From NCBI RefSeq assembly GCF_024139115.2, contig NC_085140.1:433565240-433629239 (forward strand): a stretch of 64,000 bases of DNA. The letters are read 5' to 3'. This DNA is from Armigeres subalbatus (Eukaryota; Arthropoda; Insecta; Diptera; Culicidae). Position numbers and translations under genes: made by a program. Below, piece by piece: positions 22,091 to 34,174 of this stretch; within the stretch, counting starts at the first letter, position 1, and every line of letters starts with the position of its first letter. The notes beneath the pieces were generated by a model. That model worked only from the letters and a program-made list of their open reading frames with translations, was not told where the DNA came from and made no database searches.

Positions 22091-22380
22091 TCCCTGGAGT
22101 CTCGATCGTCTTTCCGCCCATATTTGTCATTCTAACAATTTTATTATTTTTCATGATTAATTACTGTCAGGGCATCATAATATTCAAGCAACGCCTAACA
22201 ATGTACCCTTTGTCATCAACAGAGTTTGTTACTGTTGATTTACGCAACAAGCCTTTATCAGAGCCCGAACACAATATGACAAGAATCATTTGCCTTGCAT
22301 GCTCTGATATTTCCGAAAATACGATGCTATTTTTGTAATCACGATAGCATACAACCAAAATTTGCTGTAAATAAAATATC
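22091..22380. other. Spacer, no feature seen
   Basis: Short frames on both strands occur, without recognisable content. Confidence 0.4.
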
Positions 22381-22540
22381 GAAGGGTCGTTTGGTCGAAA
22401 CCCATTCGGCCGAAAGCCACTAGGCTGAAACCCATCTGGCTGAAAGTCATTTGGCCGAAAGGGTCGTTTGACCGAAAGGGTGATTTAGCCGAAAGGGTCG
22501 TTTGGCCGAAAGGTCATTTGGCTGAATAGGGCATTTGGCC
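22381..22540 (+). repeat. GGCCGAAA minisatellite array, left arm
   Basis: The ordered start (AAGGGTCGTTTGGTCG, CATTCGGCCGAAAGCCACTAGG) is followed by seven or eight units. It forms the left arm of a foldback whose right arm is 22921-23090. A MITE interrupts the arm at 22541. Confidence 0.8.
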
Positions 22541-22778
22541 GGGGTTCTACCAAATCGCACCAAGCGCCATCGAAAAATCAACCATTTTTCTGCCTAAGCT
22601 TTCGCTTAGCAGATTTAATTAATCAAAATTAGTATTGGATATCCCTCTACCCCATAACTAAGGATATCCTACAACAAATATGTGGATGAATTGATATGAA
22701 ATAATTTCCATTTTCCTTTTACGATCAAAATATCACAAGTCAGTCGAAAAGCCGCTTGGTGCGTTTTGGCAGAACCCC
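22541..22778. mobile_element. MITE, 238 bp, GGGGTTCT ends, nested in the array
   Basis: The left end GGGGTTCTACCAAATCGCAC and the right end (reverse complement GGGGTTCTGCCAAAACGCAC) share about 25 of 28 bases, including CAAGCG. Array sequence resumes at 22779, so the MITE is younger than the array. A target duplication cannot be resolved because the ends run into C/G repeats. Confidence 0.8.
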
Positions 22779-22802
22779 GATCATTTGGTGGAATAGGTCA
22801 CT

Positions 22803-22920
22803 TGAATAATGAGAAATTAGGAATGAGTAGATAGACGTCTCACTTCTTACTCTTCATTTCATTACTGTGAAACGTCTCACTACTCACTTTGCGCTTCTCA
22901 CTTCTTATGTCTCACTCCTT
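22803..22920. repeat. GACGTC-type palindromic satellite core
   Basis: TGAGAAATTAGGAATGAGTA, ACGTCTCACTTCTTAC and CACTACTCACTTTGCGC match the core of 3810-4291. Confidence 0.7.
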
Positions 22921-23090
22921 ACTCTTTCGGTCAAATGACCCTTTCGGCCAAACGACCCTTTCGGCCAAATGACCCTTTCGGACGACTCTTTAGGCCAAAC
23001 GACCCTTTCAGCCAAATAGCCCTTTCGGCCTAATGTCCTTTTCGGCCAAATGACCTTTTCGGTCAAATGACCCATTCGGCTATATGACTT
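22921..23090 (-). repeat. GGCCGAAA minisatellite array, right arm
   Basis: About ten TTTCGGCCAAATGACCC units face the left arm at 22381-22540. Confidence 0.8.
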
Positions 23091-23122
23091 TCGACTTTGA
23101 CTCGCTTTGATATTTGATTTTA

Positions 23123-23401
23123 CACTGAAGTCGGTTTTTACCCGGGAGATACGTACCGTGTATCTTGAAATGCCCGTAAAACTGCGTAAATTTTTGCTTA
23201 TGTCCGTATATTAATACTTCGGGAACAATCCGATAGATAAGGAAATTGTTGTCCCAATTTTTTCCCGGCCATTGGTCTGAAATGGTTTCCCTTTTTTCTG
23301 CGGATTTTTGAGATTTGCGCTTGTTTACGCTATTTTCAAAAAGGATTTTCATGGAAGTTGTTTTTAAGAGAACAAATAACGAGTCCAAATCAACTTCAGT
23401 G
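23123..23401. mobile_element. MITE, 279 bp, TA target duplication
   Basis: The left end CACTGAAGTCGGTTTTTAC and the right end (reverse complement CACTGAAGTTGATTTGGAC) differ at four positions. TA flanks both sides (23121-23122 and 23402-23403), as for Tc1/mariner-type elements. It has no coding capacity. Confidence 0.75.
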
Positions 23402-23424
23402 TATAGAAATGTCGTAAGAGAAAC

Positions 23425-23567
23425 ATCCATAAATTACGTTTCGCTTGAAGGGGGAGGGGCGTTATCGGCGAAGTGTGACGATCCATACAAAATTTTCAGA
23501 TGTTTCATACAAAAGTGTGACACGGGGGGAGGGGGGTTGAAAATTTCCCGTTACGTAATTAATGGAT
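23425..23567 (+). mobile_element. MITE, CCATAAATTACG-ended family, copy 2
   Basis: The left end ATCCATAAATTACG and right end CGTAATTAATGGAT are inverted. The interior has G runs and CATACAAAATTTTCAGATG. The copy at 80-240 is the same family in the other orientation. Confidence 0.75.
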
Positions 23568-24090
23568 ATTCCATAAGAGCAAACGTAAAATAGGAATAAA
23601 ACTCGGCTCACAAAGTTTTACCATAGCTATGTCCTACGTCTGTTTGTATGTGGTGATAATCTATCGCTCACATTATAAAATCGGTTTTCGATTGCGACAT
23701 TCTATAAATCTCCCCATCTCCCCCCTCTCTATCTTGTGCTAAATGTGCTTAGAGAAGCAAAATATTCTCAATCTGATGAAATTCATGTTTCTTACTTGAA
23801 TTTGTTGCGAGATCAACACTCTGAAAAACGCTTTCAGTACAGTATATCATGGCTCGCTTTGATCGCCGCTTCACTTCGCTTGCTTATCTCCACACTCTTC
23901 GCTTCGCTTCTCTTCGCTCACACACTTCGAAGAACCCCTAATTAATTTACGTCATATAAGATCGACATATAAAAGCGAACCAGGTGATGGATTTGTGGTG
24001 TTCGATTTTAATTTTACAAGAGTACAGCACACTTCGAAAAAGATCACTCTTAATTTTAAACGGCTGTTTTATTCAAACAAAAACGACGAA
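23568..24090. other. Spacer, no gene seen
   Basis: CTTCGCTTCGCTTCTCTTCG near 23873-23925 is low-complexity. Nothing else was recognised. Confidence 0.4.
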
Positions 24091-24160
24091 GATCCAGGCG
24101 GGAATCGAACATTAGTGTCCTGAGTGAGCGCCACTCACGCTATCACTCTAGTCATCGTAA
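24091..24160 (-). tRNA. tRNA-like sequence (SINE head or tRNA pseudogene)
   Basis: On the minus strand box A-like TAGCGTGAGTGG and box B GTTCGATTCCC are in tRNA-like positions. The intervening GAGTGGCGCTCACTC can pair. No clear anticodon arm or matched acceptor stem is present. Confidence 0.5.
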
Positions 24161-24956
24161 CTTCTTGAAGAAAGAGGGATCAAAGCAAAACATGTTCTAC
24201 ATTCTTCTGCGAACGTTGTGTTCGCTGCATCAACCCCGTCTGCTGCTTCAGTGGGAGCGTGTGTTGTCATTCCAAGCGCTCATCGCACCGGTTACTGTGT
24301 TTTGGTTTAGATGAATGTAAATTTCAGTTCTTCTCCATTAAGACTACTGCAGTTGAACAGAAACTTTCGTGTGCATCCAAGTTGACTGAAAAATACATCT
24401 CAACTCATATTACGCCTTGCGTTATTGCAATTACGTCACCTGTAACATTCATTTTTTTGTGTGTAGAAATATACTAAAATCCTCCCACAATCATGGGTCA
24501 CGCACAATTATTAGTCACTTTGATGAAAAAAGAGCTGAAACTGGCAAACTAATCATGCTTTAGTTCAAAATGCATTTTTAAATCATAACTTCTTCTTATG
24601 ATACCCATCAGAATAGAATATATTTGCAGCATTTTTCATTTGTAAGTAATCACTTGCTGACTCACAATCGCGACAAGATGCGGTTTTGCACACAACTATG
24701 GGTCAGTAAATTTTGCTGGTAAAATAAATCTTCAATTTTCGTGACATTAACTGAGTGAGTGACATTAACTAATTGAATAAAAAATTTAATTACACATTGT
24801 TTGCCTTCATGTACCGAGCGAATTTGTATCCCCCGTCGCCTAGGGAAAAGTGACCCATACCTGTGCTCTCTGGTTATTCGAGTAATTTGGCTTTTTACAA
24901 CAGAGATGTAAATTAATTGCATATTTTTCGGCAGCTCGGCCGTACGCGAAAATTTT
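24161..24956. other. Unassigned region
   Basis: No gene is supported. Frames here are short and AT-driven, and one of them runs into the tRNA-like repeat at 24962. Confidence 0.4.
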
Positions 24957-25144
24957 TGTTGATAAATATTTTGGCTGTGCATATGCACAGCACATGTATC
25001 GAAATGGACAAATTGATATAAAAATTGCGAAAAAGAATCTACGTGTCTTGGAGGTACTCGTACCCTTAACCTCCTACTCTCTAGATAGGCGTGATAACCC
25101 CTACATAACAAGGTCACTTAAAGGTCCCGTTTGCGGAAAAGCCA
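24957..25144 (-). repeat. tRNA-like repeat unit, copy 1
   Basis: It aligns for about 180 bp with 49783-49970, beyond the tRNA-like part on both sides. Shared blocks are the 16-bp palindrome CTGTGCATATGCACAG, AAATGGACAAATTGATAT and TTTGCGGAAAAGCCA. In this copy the B box is damaged (GGGTACGAG, where 49783 has GGGTTCGAG), so it is the more decayed one. Confidence 0.7.
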
Positions 25145-25600
25145 TCAGAATCCGAGTACCAACCTCCACCGCGGTTAGTAAAAATAATATGCTTGACACA
25201 TATGCTTTACTGTGGATATACAATCTAACTCAATAGTGAATTGTGAATTTCCACGTCGTTAAATGAATACCCCTAATAATTTTCCAATATGCTTTCTTTG
25301 CATTGGATGCGTTTGTGTTCGAATTGATTATATTAGAGTAGCATACATAAATAACAAAGTAGCCAGATAACCTTGGAAACGGGAACTGTCAGAAGTGTAC
25401 GCTTTCGCGTGGAAGTATGTCTTGCATGTAAACATGTGACGTCACTACAATCTTCACCCAAAAATACCAAAATGCTGCTCTGTATACTGGGTCCAAAACT
25501 CAATTAATCTCAACTCAGCATCTTAATTCTCTAAAAAATCAAGTGACTGAGCCAATTTTTCGACGGGAAAGGTCAAATGATGCAAAAATCTTCTAATTTA
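25145..25600. other. Spacer, no feature seen
   Basis: Mixed composition. Nothing was recognised. Confidence 0.35.
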
Positions 25601-26130
25601 GTCATTTCCTGCTGCGGTTAATTACTCATCATCCTACTTCCCTCCCTCTGCCCCGAAGCTCAAATCAAATCAACGCATAGCACCACCCCACGAAAATAAT
25701 AACAACGATTGCGTTCGCATCTTCATAGCATCAACCGCACGCCGCAACCACTCATCAATTACGCGCCAACCCATAATCCACTCTCGCGAGCATCACCAAA
25801 ATCAAAACCGAAAATCCAAAACTAACGAGCTCCTCCGGCTGATGATGTTCGACGGTCGGAGTTCTTCAGAAAATGATGAATGCTGCCGCGCATGGCGAAG
25901 ATCCACCGCATGCGCTCAAGCCGCTGGCAATTGTCGAAATAGCCCGCCACAAGTCAAGAGGGCGCGCGCTTGCGCCCCCTTCTTCATCAGATTCGCTTCA
26001 ACTATTGTGCAGTGCAGCACACGCGCGTTTGTTTGGTTCGCGTTCGATCGTGGCCCCTTCAGGCTCCCAACACGAACGCGACGGCCGCCGCAACCGCATA
26101 GCATAAGCTTGAATGATGAGCACGTGCGGG
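25601..26130. other. Unique GC-richer island
   Basis: CA- and CG-rich repeat-free sequence with overlapping frames on both strands, typical of GC-rich noncoding DNA. No domain or splice pattern was recognised. Confidence 0.35.
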
Positions 26131-28080
26131 TATTCTTCTAATTTTTCTCCCAAACTGCTGTTTGCCGTTTCGTTGCGGCTTCGTACCAATGTACCCGACC
26201 ATTATGCAATTATCGTCTAATAAGATGTACACGAGAAGGAAATGGGTAAATTTAGGAGCTTTATTCGGATGACTGTGAATTCGGAAGTTCTGGTGTTGGT
26301 TACAAGAAAAAAGCGCTTTGAAATCCGGACCCACCAATTTATCACTGACTGGAGAAAGAGATAAAGTTGGGAATTCCAGTTTTGGCTCGATGGCAAAAAT
26401 TATGACACTTTTCCGGTTGGAAGATTCTTTTGCAACTTTTTTGATCATCATTGGTTTTTTCACCTGGATGATAATATGAACACTGAGGGTACACAAAAAA
26501 TCAAGAAATGTAGGCATCAAAGAATTCAAAATCGTCAATATTTAAAAATAAAGACATTTCGAATAGTATGTAAATAAAAACTGAAATTCATGTCAATTTG
26601 GGATTACCTAAAACGCAGAAATGGATGTATTTCAAAAGCATATCTATTTCTAAAATGATCATATTATGAAAATTCCATGCAAAGGAGAGTCATATACTGA
26701 TATCAATTAAACACCATTATCCTTCCCTCCACCTTTTAATCAGGCTTATTAGCGATCGATATCTTGATTACCATTTCGAATTCCCTCGCGGCAATCGGAG
26801 CTGCGAACTGGTGACGACACAGAGTTGATTAACGCCGACCGTACGAATAAGGCATTGGATGCCTGATGGTTGCTCGTTGTGCAACATGATTTTCCTCAAT
26901 TGGATCGTGCTGCGGACTCCGTTTGTGGACGGCGATGAATAACGACGGTAATCAGGATCGTTTTGGGTAGGTTGGTATAGAACGAGAAGCTCGGAGAAAT
27001 GCGAAGAAACTGGAACGAAAATTTATCCCCGATCGATCTCAGTCGGCATTCGCCTGCAATGCGATCTTGTAACGAATCCAATTAGCTCGCCCTGAAGAAG
27101 TCTCTGATTGACGGTAATTCCCCTGGCAGCAGCGAAAGAAAAGAGAGCAACTTGTTTCGACGGATCCCTTTTAATACCGTCCCCATAAATTGGTTACTTA
27201 TTGAACAGTAATAAAACAAGAAAACCAGAGTCGAAGGATGGATTCCTTGGGTCCGCGACGTGGAATGAAAGTCCGCTCAAACCTTTCACTATCAGCCGAA
27301 TTTCTTTTATGACAGCCACCGATGGTCGTCGTCCATCGCATCGGAAACTCGTGTAAAAATAAACCTGACAGAAGAAGCTTGTAAAAGCCCTCTTCCAACT
27401 GTGCTACAAATAAAGGAAAAAGAGAGCGCACCGTCACCGAAATTGTCCAAGTGCGGAATGTCCACCGGTCGTCGTCGTCGTCGCCGGCCACTTGACCGCT
27501 TCACCAACTCGTCTCTGTCGCAAGTGCTGTCCGATGATGGGTTTGTGTGATGATCGCGCGAAACGCGGGAGGCGACGGAAATCAGCTTGAAACAATGATT
27601 CCGATTTGTTAGGTTGCGCGAAACCTTTCATCGCGGCCTGTTGAAGTTGTTGACTGCTCCAGATACGGATAGCGGCGCAGGTCGGGCAGCCTCTTGCTGT
27701 GGCGGCAGAAGCCGTGGTGAAGAGTGTGAACATGAATGAGAAGTGCGCGCGTGGTCGTAGGTAAGATAAGTGTCCATGTTACGCATCTTTTCTGAGAAGG
27801 TACAGCGCAATGTGTAGATAAGTTGGAACGAGCTGCCGTCGACGACGCACGGTGAGCTCTTGCGATATGATGATGACACGCTAGTGGACCCGGATGTGGT
27901 CTTGAAGTTTCAACCATTGTACGGTTTGAGACAATTTCCAAAGTGGTTTGCTTTAGTGATAAATTTTCCATATTTTAAACCATTCGATTAACAAAACCTA
28001 AAGAAACTTATTTTCTGTCCAAGAAAACTGAAGATTAGTCAGTTTACAAAAAAATCATAAATTAAGAAATCCAGAAACGC
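26131..28080. other. Unique region without supported gene
   Basis: The first part is AT-rich and 26730-27980 is GC-richer, with a GTCGTCGTCGTCG run near 27470. A minus-strand frame at 26059-26538 (159 codons) and others at 27434-27971 have no recognisable motif. Candidate host regulatory or intronic DNA. Confidence 0.35.
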
Positions 28081-28097
28081 AGCAATTCAGAAAAGTT

Positions 28098-28702
28098 AGA
28101 AATTCAGAAATTCAGAAATTCAGAAATTCAGAAATTCAGAAATTCAGAAATTCAGAAATTCAGAAATTCAGAAATTCAGAAATTCAGAAATTCAGAAATT
28201 CAGAAATTCAGAAATTCAGAAATTCAGAAATTTAGAAATTTAGAAATTCAGAAATTCAGAAATTCAGAAATTCAGAAATTCAGAAATTCAGAAATTCAGA
28301 AATTCAGAAATTCAGAAATTCAGAAATTCAGAAATTCAGAAATTCAGAAATTCAGAAATTTAGAAATTTAGAAATTTAGAAATTCAGAAATTCAGAAATT
28401 TAGAAATTTAGAAATTTAGAAATTTAGAAATTTAGAAATTCAGAAATTCAGAAATTCAGAAATTCAGAAATTCAGAAATTCAGAAATTCAGAAATTCAGA
28501 AATTCAGAAATTCAGAAATTTAGAAATTCAGAAATTCAGAAATTCAGAAATTCAGAAATTCAGAAATTCAGAAATTCAGAAATTCAGAAATTCAGAAATT
28601 CAGAAATTCAGAAATTCAAAAATTCAGAAATTCAGAAATTCAGAAATTCAGAAATTCAGAAATTCAGAAATTCAGAAATTCAGAAATTCAGAAATTCAGA
28701 AA
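28098..28702. repeat. Octanucleotide satellite, GAAATTCA block
   Basis: About 75 copies of the 8-mer GAAATTCA run in register, with clustered GAAATTTA variants near 28229, 28358 and 28399. Confidence 0.95.
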
Positions 28703-29831
28703 TTTAAAAATTTAAAAATTTAAAAATTTAAAAATTTAAAAATTTAAAAATTTAAAAATTTAAAAATTTTTAAATTTAAAGATTTAAAAATTTAAAAATT
28801 TGAAATTTAAAAATATGAAAATTTAAAACTTTAATAATTTAAAAATTTAAAAATTTTAAAATTTTAAAACTTAAAAATTTTAAAATTTTAAAATTGAAAA
28901 ATTGAAAAATTTTAAAATTTTAAAATTTAAAAATTTAAAAATTTTAAAATTAAAAAAAAAATTAAAAATTTAAAGATTCAAATTTTAAAATTTAAAATTT
29001 AAAATTTAAAATTAAAAATTTAAAAATTTAAAGATTTAAAAATTTAAAAATTTAAGAATTTAAAAATTGAAAAATTTAAAAATTTAAAAATTTAAAAATT
29101 CAAAAATTCAAAAATTCAAAAATTTAAAAATTTAAAAATTAAAAAATTAAAAAATTTTAAAATTCAAAAATTTAATGATCTAAAAATTTAAAAACTTAAA
29201 AATTTAAAAATTTAAAAATTTAAAAATTTAATGATCTAAAAATTTAAATTAAGTTTATTATTTAATTATTTAATTTAATTTAATTATTTAAAAATTTAAA
29301 AATTTGAAAATTTAAAAAATAAAAAATTAAAAAATTGAAAATATAAAATTAAAAATTAAATAATTTAAAATTTAAAATTTAAAATTTAAAATTTAAAAAT
29401 TTAAAATTTAAAAATTTAAAAATTTAAAAATTTAAAATTTAAAATTTAAAATTTAAAAATTTAAAATTTAAAATTTAAAAATTTAAAATTTAAAAATTTA
29501 AAAATTTAAAAATTTAAAATTTAAAATTTAAAATTTAAAATTTAAAAATTTAAAAATTTAAAATTTAAAATTTAAAAATTTAAAATTTAAAAATTTAAAA
29601 TTTAAAAATTTAAAATTTAAAAATTTAAAATTTAAAAATTTAAAATTTAAAATTTAAAATTTAAAATTTAAAATTTAAAAATTTAAAATTTAAAATTTAA
29701 AATTTAAAATTTAAAAATTTAAAATTAAAATTTAAAATTTAAAAATTTAAAAATTTAAAATTTAAAATTTAAAAATTTAAAATTTAAAAATTTAAAATTT
29801 AAAATTTTTAAAGGTTTAAAATTTAAAATTT
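28703..29831. repeat. Octanucleotide satellite, AAAATTTA block
   Basis: A/T-only 8-mers AAAATTTA are mixed with 7-mers AAATTTA, plus AATTTTAAAAT palindromic stretches. It follows the GAAATTCA block with no break in register. Confidence 0.95.
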
Positions 29832-30586
29832 AAGGGTTGAAAGTTGAAAATTGAAAATTGAAAATTTCAAAATTTCAAAATTTCAAAATTTCAAAATTTC
29901 AAAATTTCAAAATTTTAAAATTTTAAAATTTCAAAATTTCAAAATTTTAAAATTTCAAAATTCACAATTTCAAAATTTACAATTTCAAAATTTCAAAATT
30001 TCAAAATTTCAAAATTTCAAAATTTCAAAATTTCAAAATTTCAAAATTTCAAAATTTCAAAATTTCAAAATTTCAAATAAAATTTCAAAATTTCAAAATT
30101 TCAAAATTTCAAATTTCAAATTTCAAAATTTCAGGGTTTCAGGGTTTCAAAATTTTCAAATTTCAAAATTTTGAAATTTCAAAATTTCAGGGTTCAAAAT
30201 TTCAAAATTTCAAAATTTCAAAATTTCAAAATTTCAAAATTTCAAATTTCAAAATTTCAGGGTTTCAAATTTCAAAATTTCAAAATTTCAAAATTTCAAA
30301 ATTTCAAAATTTCAAAATTTCAAAATTTCAAATTTCAAAATTTCAAATTTCAGGGTTTCATTTCAAAATTTCAGGGTTTCAAAATTTCAAAATTTCAAAA
30401 TTTCAAAATTTCAAAATTTCAAAATTTCAGGGTTTCAAAATTTTCATTTCAAATTTCAAAATTTCAGGGTTTCAAAATTTCAAGTTTCAGGGTTTCAAGG
30501 GTTCAGGGTTTCAGGGTTCAGGGTTTCAGGGTTCAAGGTTTCAAGTTTCAAGTTTCAAAATTTCAGGGTTTCAAGGGTTTCAAATT
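29832..30586. repeat. Octanucleotide satellite, AAATTTCA and GGGTTTCA block
   Basis: The 8-mer is AAATTTCA. From about 30480 it becomes GGGTTTCA/GGGTTCA. Reading 8 bp in three frames gives an 8-residue repeat (KFQNFKIS) open for over 100 codons, which is a by-product of the period and not a gene. Confidence 0.95.
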
Positions 30587-31197
30587 AAAAATTTAAAGGT
30601 TTAAGGGTTTAAGGTTTAAAATTTCAAAATTTCAAAATTTCAAAATTTAAAATTTAAAAATTTTAAGGTTTAAAATTTAAAATTTAAAAATTTAAAAATT
30701 TAAAAATTTAAAAACTTTAAAAATTTAAAAATTTAAAAATTTAAAAATTTAAAAATTTGAAAATTTAAAAATTTAAAAATTTAAAAATTCAAAATTTAAA
30801 AATTTAAAAATTTAAAAATTTAAAAATTTAAAAATTTAAAATTTTAAAAATTTCAAAATTTAAAAATTTAAAAATTTAAAAATTTTAAATTTTAAAAATT
30901 TAAAAATTTAAAAATTTAAAAATTTAAAAATTTAAAAATTTAAAAATTTAAAAATTTAAAAATTTAAAAATTTAAAAATTTAAAAATTTAAAAATTTAAA
31001 GGTTTAATTAGATTTAATTCAATTTAATAATTTAATTTAAAATTTAAAAATTCAAAAATTTGAAAATTTAAAAATTTAAAAATTAAAAAAATTAAAAAAT
31101 TTAAAATTTAGGAATTTAAAAATTTTATAATTCAAAAATTTAAAAATTAAAAAAATTAAAATTTAAAATTGAAAATTGAAAACTTAAAAATTTAAAA
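30587..31197. repeat. Octanucleotide satellite, second AAAATTTA block
   Basis: It returns to the AAAATTTA unit, degenerating toward the right end. Confidence 0.95.
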
Positions 31198-31198
31198 T

Positions 31199-31315
31199 CT
31201 TCTGGTCTTCTTGTCTTCTTGTCGTCTAGTCTCTTGTCTTCTTGTCTTCTTGTCTTCTAGTCTTCTTGTCTTCTTGTCTCCTTGTCTTCGTGTCTCTTCT
31301 TGTCTTCTTGTATTT
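31199..31315. repeat. TCTTCTTGT nonamer tract
   Basis: About 13 copies of the 9-mer TCTTCTTGT abut the octamer block directly. Confidence 0.9.
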
Positions 31316-31316
31316 T

Positions 31317-34172
31317 TGTTATTTCGAAAGAGAACGTATGATTTTTTTCCATTCATTTTCGTCAATTCCTCGTCAGTTTTGATGGATCTACGCTCAAATC
31401 CACAAAAAACTCCTACATTCTATCCCAATATCGCGATGCAATCGCTAGACCGACAAGCACCAGTAGTACCTCATAACTCATCCGGTAGACATGATTCGTT
31501 CATTCGATTAGCTTCTTCACCAGTCTCGACTCATTGACGTTGGTGATCGGCGACATTTCCAGAGTGGTGATTGATGGATCTTTTCCGCTACCAGCGGGTC
31601 CTAACGAGGTGCGCTTTAGATCCCTCCGCAGCTGATAGCTGCCTCAAACTGTTTTTACTGACTCTGCTTCCGAACCGGACCAAAATCGATTTAACCCACC
31701 ACTAATAATGATATCAATGGCTTGCAATCACCATCACTGCGGTGGTGATATTTTTCTGAAATTTGAACCGGGAAAAGCTTTTAGCAAACCATTGAGGTTC
31801 GTTTAATGACTTGATTGGCGATCTATTGTCTCATTTAGTTAAGAGCTATTGGCACTATATGAATTGGTGAGAGGAGAATTTCGGGCCCGAATTCTATTTT
31901 TACAGCAAGTGAAAGTCGCCGATTTAAGTGGCTGATTGTTCGATTTGAGCATTAATGCATGGGCGTTGGTGACTGCAGCTTTAACGATTTCATTAAACTG
32001 TTTTTTTGCGCTCGAATCATTTGCTCATAGTTGAGTGGTTTCGAGTATGATGCAGAAACCGGCAATGCTCAACTTCGAGACAAATGTATAATTTTATGAC
32101 CCACATAAAATGCACCAATCGATGCAAACTGTGCTATAAATTAGTGTTATAAAGCAGGGAACAATTTGTTTAATCTTGATGCATTTGAAATGCAACAAAA
32201 AATGCTTTGAATATCGGATTGAAATCTTGCATTCGACTGCATCGCAATATTGGGATTTATTAGATACGAAATTTATAGAACTGTATCGTAAAGGTCAGAT
32301 ATTGGAGGATGGTAATGAAGCAGGTGTTCACCCTTCCCAGTTTGATCCGTGGATCGTTTCTGAAAATAAATATTTTTATTTGGTTATGCTAAGTGTATAA
32401 ATTAGATTCTTGTTTGGATAGAACTGGATAGAGAATTTAAATATTTTTTTTTAGTTTTTTTTATTCGATTCAACTGAACCAATGTGACTTGCATTCTACA
32501 AATAGATAATCAACATTTACTTTTTATTGACATTGAATTTGAACAATTTGCCACGAATGTCGAATTTATGCATTTAATCCTGATATTGTGATCACATAAA
32601 GTCGAAACGATTTATTAGTTTGCGTTCACTTACCGCGAATAAAATATGCGACAATTATCTATATCTTAATATCTTTGAAACTTTGGAAAGAGTGTTGGTA
32701 AATATTTATGTAGATTCATAATTCAATAATGTTAGAGTACGAAATCTATTTATAGTATAAAACAAAGCTGGCATTTGTACGACCACGCATCACCTAAGAA
32801 CAAAGAGCCCAGTTTTTGCTAATTTCGTTTTCTTCTTGTATTTACGAGGAAAGATGTAATGATGCAACTGGAATACTTTGAAAATCAAAACTCAATCTTT
32901 TCGAAAAATTGTATTAGTACATTGATCAATTTTTGGCGAGACAAAGTTCGCCGGGTCAGTTAGTCTTTTTATATGTTTAGCAAACGAAGTAAAATTTTTA
33001 AGTCTTAAATATTTGAGACAGCTCTAAAACCTCTTGTGCACGTTAGATTCAATCCAGGATGATGCAAAAATCGTATTTATAAGAGTAGAGAAGTCTCTTT
33101 CAAATTATTTTATTACCGGGTACTAACAGTCGTAAAGAACTAATATTCAAAGCACCGTAAAATTCAATAAAGAAGACAAAAGCGATGTCTGAAACAAATA
33201 AGACCATCCTCGAATCCGAACCAATCCTAAAAAAAATCCGAAAAGTGGAGTAGTCAAAGCCATTTATTAGATTTGTGATAGCTCGGGTGATTGATTAGTG
33301 CGATTTCGCTGGATAGTTGCCCCGGAACGGGATCACCTCGAAGCGCGCGCTCGCTGGTTGCCCTCGGATCCACTAGACTCAAAGTAATAAATTGAATAAA
33401 TCAATCTATCTCCCCGCTCTCGTCACATTCGTTTCGTTGCGTCCCATTCGGTGCACATCCGAGCGAATCCCTCCCGCTAGGAACCAAATATCTTGGAGCA
33501 ACGCAGCCACGACGCGCAAACCAATCTCGAGCAAATCTGCCCCGGGAACGTTAAACTTGATTAATGATTCGCCAATCATGCCCAATAAAACGTTGTCTAA
33601 TAAAATAGCCATTAATTTCCCATCGCCACCAGCGACGGGCCGCGCCGGTGACGTCCCATTGGAAGAGGCATCCTCCGCGGTCAGTCAAATGATGATGATG
33701 ATGGTGATGAATCAGATCATTTCACCCCTTTGGGGTGAATCCGAGACACAAAAAAATATGCAAATTTTCGTCAAAAGCTGGTGACGGTTGCGGCGTGATT
33801 GCCTTAGTTTCGGATTTGACGGCGACGATTAGGCAGAATTTTGATGGGATTCTCGAAACTGGGATCGGGTTTCAAACCCGGCATTCGATCGCATCGCCAT
33901 GCGTAACGTCCCCGGTCTGCGGGAATGCGAAGACCTTCGGCCGGTTCGTCAACCTTGACGTTTGCGGTTGGATTGGATGACTGGTCAAATAAGGTTCATG
34001 TTGCACTGACCGTTTTCGAATGTAATAAAGCGGTTTTTTGAAATGTTTACGACAGGTTGAAATGCGGTACTTTGCTTGAACTATCAGCAAATGACGACGT
34101 AACCAAAGTTTGCGATATCTCCAATTTCTCATTTAAATCAAAGGGTCGCAAAAACTGGAAGATTGGCATAGC
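31317..34172. other. Unique region without supported gene
   Basis: This is the longest low-repeat stretch in the window. GC rises at 33290-33980, where a minus-strand 68-codon frame (33406-33612) has an even, protein-like composition (NVLLGMIGESL, then ADLLEIGLRVV). It has no upstream coding continuity or known motif. A GATGATGATGATGGTGATGA run lies near 33689. Possible conserved noncoding DNA. Confidence 0.35.
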
Positions 34173-34174
34173 TA

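Noticed and set aside
24662..25117. 151-codon minus-strand frame
   Set aside because: It runs through the tRNA-like repeat at 24957-25144 and has no recognisable motif.
26059..26538. 159-codon minus-strand frame
   Set aside because: Longest non-transposon frame, but composition is ordinary and no domain is visible. Not enough to call a gene.
30480..30586. Telomere-like GGGTTTCA repeats
   Set aside because: They are a local variant of the octamer block. Insect TTAGG or plant-type TTTAGGG repeats are not present.
29851..30596. Long plus-strand frames of repeating KFQNFKIS-like residues
   Set aside because: They arise from the 8-bp satellite unit, which happens to lack stops in these frames. 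No start context or non-repeat sequence.
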